Shown one piece after another: positions 22,188-24,704 of a stretch of DNA of 24,704 bases; position 1 is the stretch's first letter; each line of letters begins with the position of its first letter. Origin of the DNA: Megamonas sp. UBA1799 (GTDB lineage Bacteria > Bacillota > Negativicutes > Selenomonadales > Selenomonadaceae); the NCBI GenBank assembly GCA_002319815.1, contig DCFR01000047.1, positions 1 through 24,704 on the forward strand. Reading direction: 5' to 3'. Under the pieces are notes generated by a model, which made no database searches, was not told where the DNA came from, and was given only the letters and a program-made list of their open reading frames with translations. A program made the translations under genes and the position numbers.

Positions 22188-23204
22188 TCAATGCGTTGCT
22201 GCCGCCGATATAGTTTTGATCGGCTGCGAATGCAGCGCCAGCACCTGCCGTTCATCAAAATCCCCCGTTACATGAAACAAAATTTCCATATCCTTCTTAT
22301 TTAAAAATAACGTATCTTTTTTGACCATTCCGGGCACACTGCCATAAGCCGTTGACAGTATTCCTGTATCCCGGTCCCAGGACAATTTCAGCTTGAGCGC
22401 CAGTGCCATAGACTGCGCCGGCAAATACAACGTTCCTTCTGACTCCACCGCTTTGCCGGAAATCCAGCGATGATCAACTTCAATCACAAATGCCCTGGCT
22501 ACATACGTCGGCTGGCCATCCGAAGCCAGGATCTTATCCGAAATCGCCGCATCGCTCTCAAAAGCCGCTACGCCATAACCAGACAGCCATTGATTCACCC
22601 GGGCAATCGTCAGCGGCTGCCAGTTGTAACCATCCGGATAAATATAATACACCACCGTATGATCCGCCAGTCTTTCTATCACCAGCCGGTCATATCTCAC
22701 CTCAACCGGTGTCCCCACATCCACCGACTTATAAAGCTGCTCCACATCGGTTTCCTTCAAACGAACGCAGCCATTCGACACATAATGCCCAACCGATTCT
22801 GGTCGGTTCGTCCCATGAATGCCATAATCATCCACAAAACGCATCCAGCGATACCCCAACGGATTATCTTCCCCTGACTCAATTTTCTTTTTAGAATCTT
22901 TCGGATCGACCCAGGTCGGATTCTCCTCTTTTTCCATGATTTTATAAGTCCCCAGCGGCGTCGGCGTTAACACGGTCCCCACACCTACCGGATACATGGC
23001 CGTCTTCTTATCATCCACATAAAGCGACAAAAACCGGCTGGCCAGATTAATCACGATTTTCGTCCGGATCTTCGGCGCTTCCGCCGCCGGAGCCGCCTCC
23101 TTTGTCACTGCTGCAGCCCATACGGTCGCTGAGCCTTCAAAAAAAATCATTGCTGTAAAAAAAATCATTGCCATCCATTTTAACATTGCCTGCGTCTTTA
23201 ACAT
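22188..23204 (-). CDS. Secreted L,D-transpeptidase (YkuD domain)
   Basis: The 338-residue precursor has an N-terminal signal peptide (hydrophobic core about residues 10-22, cut probably after VWAAA). A YkuD catalytic domain follows from about residue 48 to 175, with IHGTNRPESVGHYVSNGCVRL showing H130, S143, G145, C146 and R148. The C-terminal part (about 210-338) is a beta-rich segment rather like copper amine oxidase N-like stalks; this is a guess. It should make 3-3 peptidoglycan crosslinks or attach proteins to the wall. The start is uncertain: M1 (23204) and M7 (23186) lie in two copies of an 18-base repeat, and neither has a clear ribosome binding site. It is 23 bases before polA. Confidence 0.88.
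   Translation of the reverse strand: MLKTQAMLKWMAMIFFTAMIFFEGSATVWAAAVTKEAAPAAEAPKIRTKIVINLASRFLSLYVDDKKTAMYPVGVGTVLTPTPLGTYKIMEKEENPTWVDPKDSKKKIESGEDNPLGYRWMRFVDDYGIHGTNRPESVGHYVSNGCVRLKETDVEQLYKSVDVGTPVEVRYDRLVIERLADHTVVYYIYPDGYNWQPLTIARVNQWLSGYGVAAFESDAAISDKILASDGQPTYVARAFVIEVDHRWISGKAVESEGTLYLPAQSMALALKLKLSWDRDTGILSTAYGSVPGMVKKDTLFLNKKDMEILFHVTGDFDERQVLALHSQPIKTISAAATH
23139..23171. repeat. Direct repeat of 18-base period with two A8 tracts in the signal peptide
   Basis: The unit AAAAAAAATCATTGCTGT (plus strand, 23139-23156) is repeated for 15 bases at 23157-23171. In the protein it gives AMIFFTAMIFF within the hydrophobic core of the L,D-transpeptidase signal peptide. The copies are in frame. 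Confidence 0.9.
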
Positions 23205-23214
23205 TGCCTGCGTC
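23179..23214. repeat. Perfect tandem 18-base repeat across the L,D-transpeptidase start
   Basis: TTTAACATTGCCTGCGTC occurs twice without mismatch, at 23179-23196 and 23197-23214. It duplicates the start codon and its upstream context (GACGCAGGCAATGTTAAA on the coding strand), giving MLKTQAMLK in the protein. Confidence 0.95.
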
Positions 23215-23253
23215 GCTCTTTTCTTTATACAAATTAAAAATAATGCTCCCTAT

Positions 23254-23262
23254 AGTATACCA
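23254..23262 (-). promoter_or_regulatory. Extended -10 promoter for the L,D-transpeptidase-polA operon
   Basis: TGGTATACT on the minus strand fits the extended -10 form TGnTATAAT with one mismatch. A 17-base upstream -35 is poor, as extended -10 promoters allow. It lies between the upstream terminator and the coding start. Confidence 0.5.
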
Positions 23263-23305
23263 TATTTTTTCAACCCATCTGATTTCTTTCTGACATTTTT
23301 TCGCC

Positions 23306-23339
23306 AAAAGAAAACGCCCTATGGACTACCCACAGGACG
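23306..23339 (-). terminator. Rho-independent terminator after the 258-residue protein gene
   Basis: On the minus strand CGTCCTGTGG pairs with CCATAGGGCG (two G-U pairs) around GTAGT and is followed by TTTTCTTTT. It begins nine bases after the stop of the unknown gene. Confidence 0.85.
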
Positions 23340-23347
23340 CAGATACA

Positions 23348-24124
23348 TCAATTCATATAATACTGTAAAAAAGAATGCCGGCACTGGCTCTTGGCCTCAT
23401 CCCGTTCCGACGGATTCAGCTCCGGCGAATAAATGACATGTTCAAAAGTCTCACACACCCGGTTAAACTGAAGACGTTCTTTAATCTCCCGATAAGTTTC
23501 CGCATACATTTCTTTGGTCGCAAACGGCGCTCCGTTTAACCGCTCCCGAAAATCATTCCAGTCGCCGTACAATTTAGCCTGATGAATCGCAAAACAATCC
23601 GTTGGCACACAATAGCCCCCCGTATCCGGCAAGACATGGCCCTGATACATAACTTTCGTATTCATCAAATCCGGCATCATCCGATGCAGACAGGCAAAAC
23701 CCTTAAAATCCACCGTTCCCGTCAACCGCCATACAGACGGCTGATTCGTTTCTGCCATCCATCCGACGGCAGCCAGCAGCCAAAAATGAGATAAACAGTC
23801 CCTTTCATACTGTGCGGCCAGAATATTCCACGGAACCAGCAGCCAATCCTGATGCCATATCGCGGGGATCAGACTAACGCGCCAGCCTTGAACCATTGCC
23901 GTCGGCATCCCACCGCTCGTTTCAGCCAGCGGTTCTATCTGTATCCGCTCCCCGGCAGAAAACATTTTCTGAAAAGCAGCCAGCACCGCTCGATGAATCC
24001 AGCCGCCCGACGGCGCCGCATGATCCGACCGCACACTCGCTTCTCCGGATGCTCCGGCCATCCCCGGACCACACACAACTTCTCTGCAATGCTCAAGTTC
24101 AGCAGTTGTCAACTTGATCACCAA
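23348..24124 (-). CDS. Unrecognised 258-residue protein rich in tryptophan and cysteine
   Basis: I do not recognise this protein. It has no signal peptide and no clear transmembrane helix; the most hydrophobic stretch is around residues 112-122. It has nine tryptophans, several clustered at 81-132 (WRVSLIPAIWHQDW, PWN), and eight cysteines at 13, 18, 110, 145, 172, 177, 224 and 248. The last 60 residues are charged and probably helical (YREIKERLQF). The start is uncertain: TTG at 24124 or GTG at 24121, both after an AGGAG ten to thirteen bases upstream. It is transcribed alone, from the promoter at 24191-24219 to the terminator at 23306-23339. Those signals and the full-length frame support a real gene. 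Confidence 0.75.
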   Translation of the reverse strand: MVIKLTTAELEHCREVVCGPGMAGASGEASVRSDHAAPSGGWIHRAVLAAFQKMFSAGERIQIEPLAETSGGMPTAMVQGWRVSLIPAIWHQDWLLVPWNILAAQYERDCLSHFWLLAAVGWMAETNQPSVWRLTGTVDFKGFACLHRMMPDLMNTKVMYQGHVLPDTGGYCVPTDCFAIHQAKLYGDWNDFRERLNGAPFATKEMYAETYREIKERLQFNRVCETFEHVIYSPELNPSERDEAKSQCRHSFLQYYMN

Positions 24125-24154
24125 AATCCAATCGCTCCTGTCCTTACAAAATCC

Positions 24155-24182
24155 TATAAATCGCCCTGCGGCACGATTTATA
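24155..24182. promoter_or_regulatory. Perfect nine-base inverted repeat at the transcript start of the unknown gene
   Basis: TATAAATCG (24155-24163) and CGATTTATA (24174-24182) flank a ten-base spacer. The predicted transcript start is near 24184, so the repeat either forms a hairpin at the very 5' end of the RNA or is a repressor operator just downstream of the promoter. Confidence 0.6.
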
Positions 24183-24190
24183 TATGCTGT

Positions 24191-24219
24191 ATTCTATCAT
24201 GCCGCAAAAAAAAAGTAAA
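24191..24219 (-). promoter_or_regulatory. Candidate promoter of the 258-residue protein gene
   Basis: TTTACT (24214-24219, four of six matches) and TAGAAT (24191-24196, five of six matches) on the minus strand are spaced by 17 bases. The spacer contains a run of eight Ts. Confidence 0.55.
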
Positions 24220-24317
24220 ACCCTTCTCTAAGACTTTTCGCAGCACTGCCGCAAAAATCAGTATTTCATCCTTATTCGTGCCAAATTTTTGAAAATTAAG
24301 TCCACGGCTTAGCAAGC

Positions 24318-24349
24318 AAAAAAAAGCTTCCTGAAATCTCAGGAAGCTT
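24318..24349 (-). terminator. Rho-independent terminator after tRNA-Leu
   Basis: A perfect 11-base-pair stem (AAGCTTCCTGA with TCAGGAAGCTT), a four-base loop and a run of eight Ts on the minus strand lie seven bases after the tRNA end. Confidence 0.95.
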
Positions 24350-24356
24350 GATTTAC

Positions 24357-24443
24357 TGGTGCCGGAGGCCGGACTTGAACCGGCATGGTCGTGAAACCGC
24401 TTGATTTTGAGTCAAGTGCGTCTGCCAATTCCGCCACTTCGGC
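24357..24443 (-). tRNA. tRNA-Leu, anticodon CAA
   Basis: The 87-base gene on the minus strand folds as a class II tRNA. It has acceptor GCCGAAG, an anticodon arm CTTGA-CTCAAAA-TCAAG with anticodon CAA (reads UUG), a long variable arm (GGTTTCACGACC), a T arm GCCGG-TTCAAGT-CCGGC and an encoded CCA end. The 3' acceptor strand is CTCCGGC, so A5 faces C68, a mismatch where most related genes have CTTCGGC. A37 next to the anticodon makes it a potential MiaA substrate. Confidence 0.96.
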
Positions 24444-24480
24444 AATAGGCCAACAACGACTCGCGTTATCGACAAGAAAT

Positions 24481-24510
24481 ATAATATCATCCTTAGGGCA
24501 TACTTGTCAA
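24481..24510 (-). promoter_or_regulatory. Promoter of tRNA-Leu
   Basis: A perfect TTGACA (24505-24510) and TATTAT (24481-24486, five of six matches) lie on the minus strand with an 18-base spacer. The transcript would begin about 30 bases before the mature tRNA 5' end. Confidence 0.8.
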
Positions 24511-24531
24511 GAAAATATTATAAAGAAAATA

Positions 24532-24704
24532 TCAATCAATAATTTCCGTGAAATAAATCACCGTCACAGTATCATCCATCATGATGCGTCTCTTATACTG
24601 ATGCTCAAAATCCTTGATGAGTTCCTCACGCGTACTGATTTCTGAATTCTGGTGCTCCAGATCTTCCGAGGTCAGCTCGCCCATCGTCTTCACGCGCACT
24701 TTAT
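24532..24704 (-). CDS. C-terminal end of a probable ASCH-domain protein (N-terminal part outside window)
   Basis: Only the last 56 residues are visible, ending TVIYFTEIID before a TGA at 24532-24534. The pattern of a beta strand (VRVKTMGEL), a charged helix (SEDLEHQNSEISTREELIKD) and a final beta strand (VTVIYFTEI) resembles the end of ASCH-domain proteins such as E. coli YqfB. This is a fold-level impression from a short fragment. It could be another small family. The stop lies about 20 bases from the tRNA-Leu promoter, with no clear terminator between. Confidence 0.5.
   Translation of the reverse strand, partial: KVRVKTMGELTSEDLEHQNSEISTREELIKDFEHQYKRRIMMDDTVTVIYFTEIID

Noticed and set aside
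1..24704. CRISPR array, insertion sequence, prophage, toxin-antitoxin pair or defence island
   Set aside because: I found no regularly spaced repeats, transposase, integrase, phage or defence gene; all recognisable genes are core functions.

Overview
The window is a stretch of core chromosome from a low-to-mid GC Bacillota. I think it is a Negativicutes (diderm Firmicutes), but this is an inference. In favour are a PolC-type replicase, a threonine T-box in front of thrS, a Gram-positive style infC-rpmI-rplT operon, strong AGGAGG ribosome binding sites and near-consensus sigma-A promoters, together with Hfq and RodZ. I see no insertion sequence, prophage, CRISPR array or island-like change in base composition. 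Every gene lies on the minus strand except one, a thiamine pyrophosphokinase at 7716-8417.

Layout from left to right (transcription mostly runs right to left). 1-2309: ygiQ (cut by the window edge) and rodZ. 2543-3679: a cysteine desulfurase with its own promoter, which is interleaved with the terminator of the upstream operon. 3805-7573: a tightly packed operon transcribed as UPF0173 hydrolase, miaA, hfq, dut, rarA, with stop/start overlaps at two junctions. 7716-8417: thiN on the plus strand, overlapping the end of the convergent methyltransferase gene. 8393-9879: a SpoU/TrmH-family RNA methyltransferase and a KtrA-type potassium regulator. 9909-11239: infC-rpmI-rplT with promoter, leader attenuator and terminator; infC starts with ATT. 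11290-13582: thrS with a complete T-box leader (specifier ACC) and a perfect consensus promoter. 13625-23262: a long run transcribed as L,D-transpeptidase, polA, mutM, coaE, lytic transglycosylase, polC. 23306-24219: an unrecognised 258-residue protein with promoter, leader inverted repeat and terminator. 24318-24510: a tRNA-Leu(CAA) unit. 24532-24704: the end of a probable ASCH-domain protein.

The genes fit together as genome maintenance and translation: two DNA polymerases, base-excision repair (MutM), dUTP removal (Dut), fork rescue (RarA), tRNA and rRNA modification, threonyl-tRNA charging, and two ribosomal proteins with IF3. Cell-wall enzymes (an L,D-transpeptidase and a lytic transglycosylase) are interspersed with the replication genes.

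The most notable observation is that PolC has no 3'-5' proofreading exonuclease. In Bacillus PolC a DEDD exonuclease of roughly 170 residues is inserted inside the PHP domain; here the two halves of PHP are joined by a linker of about nine residues. Pol I in the same window also has a degenerate exonuclease domain. Proofreading must therefore come from an unlinked protein or be absent. Other points of interest are the interleaved promoter and terminator before the cysteine desulfurase, two in-frame tandem repeats in the L,D-transpeptidase signal peptide, an inverted repeat at the start of the unknown gene's transcript, and an A-C mismatch in the tRNA-Leu acceptor stem.
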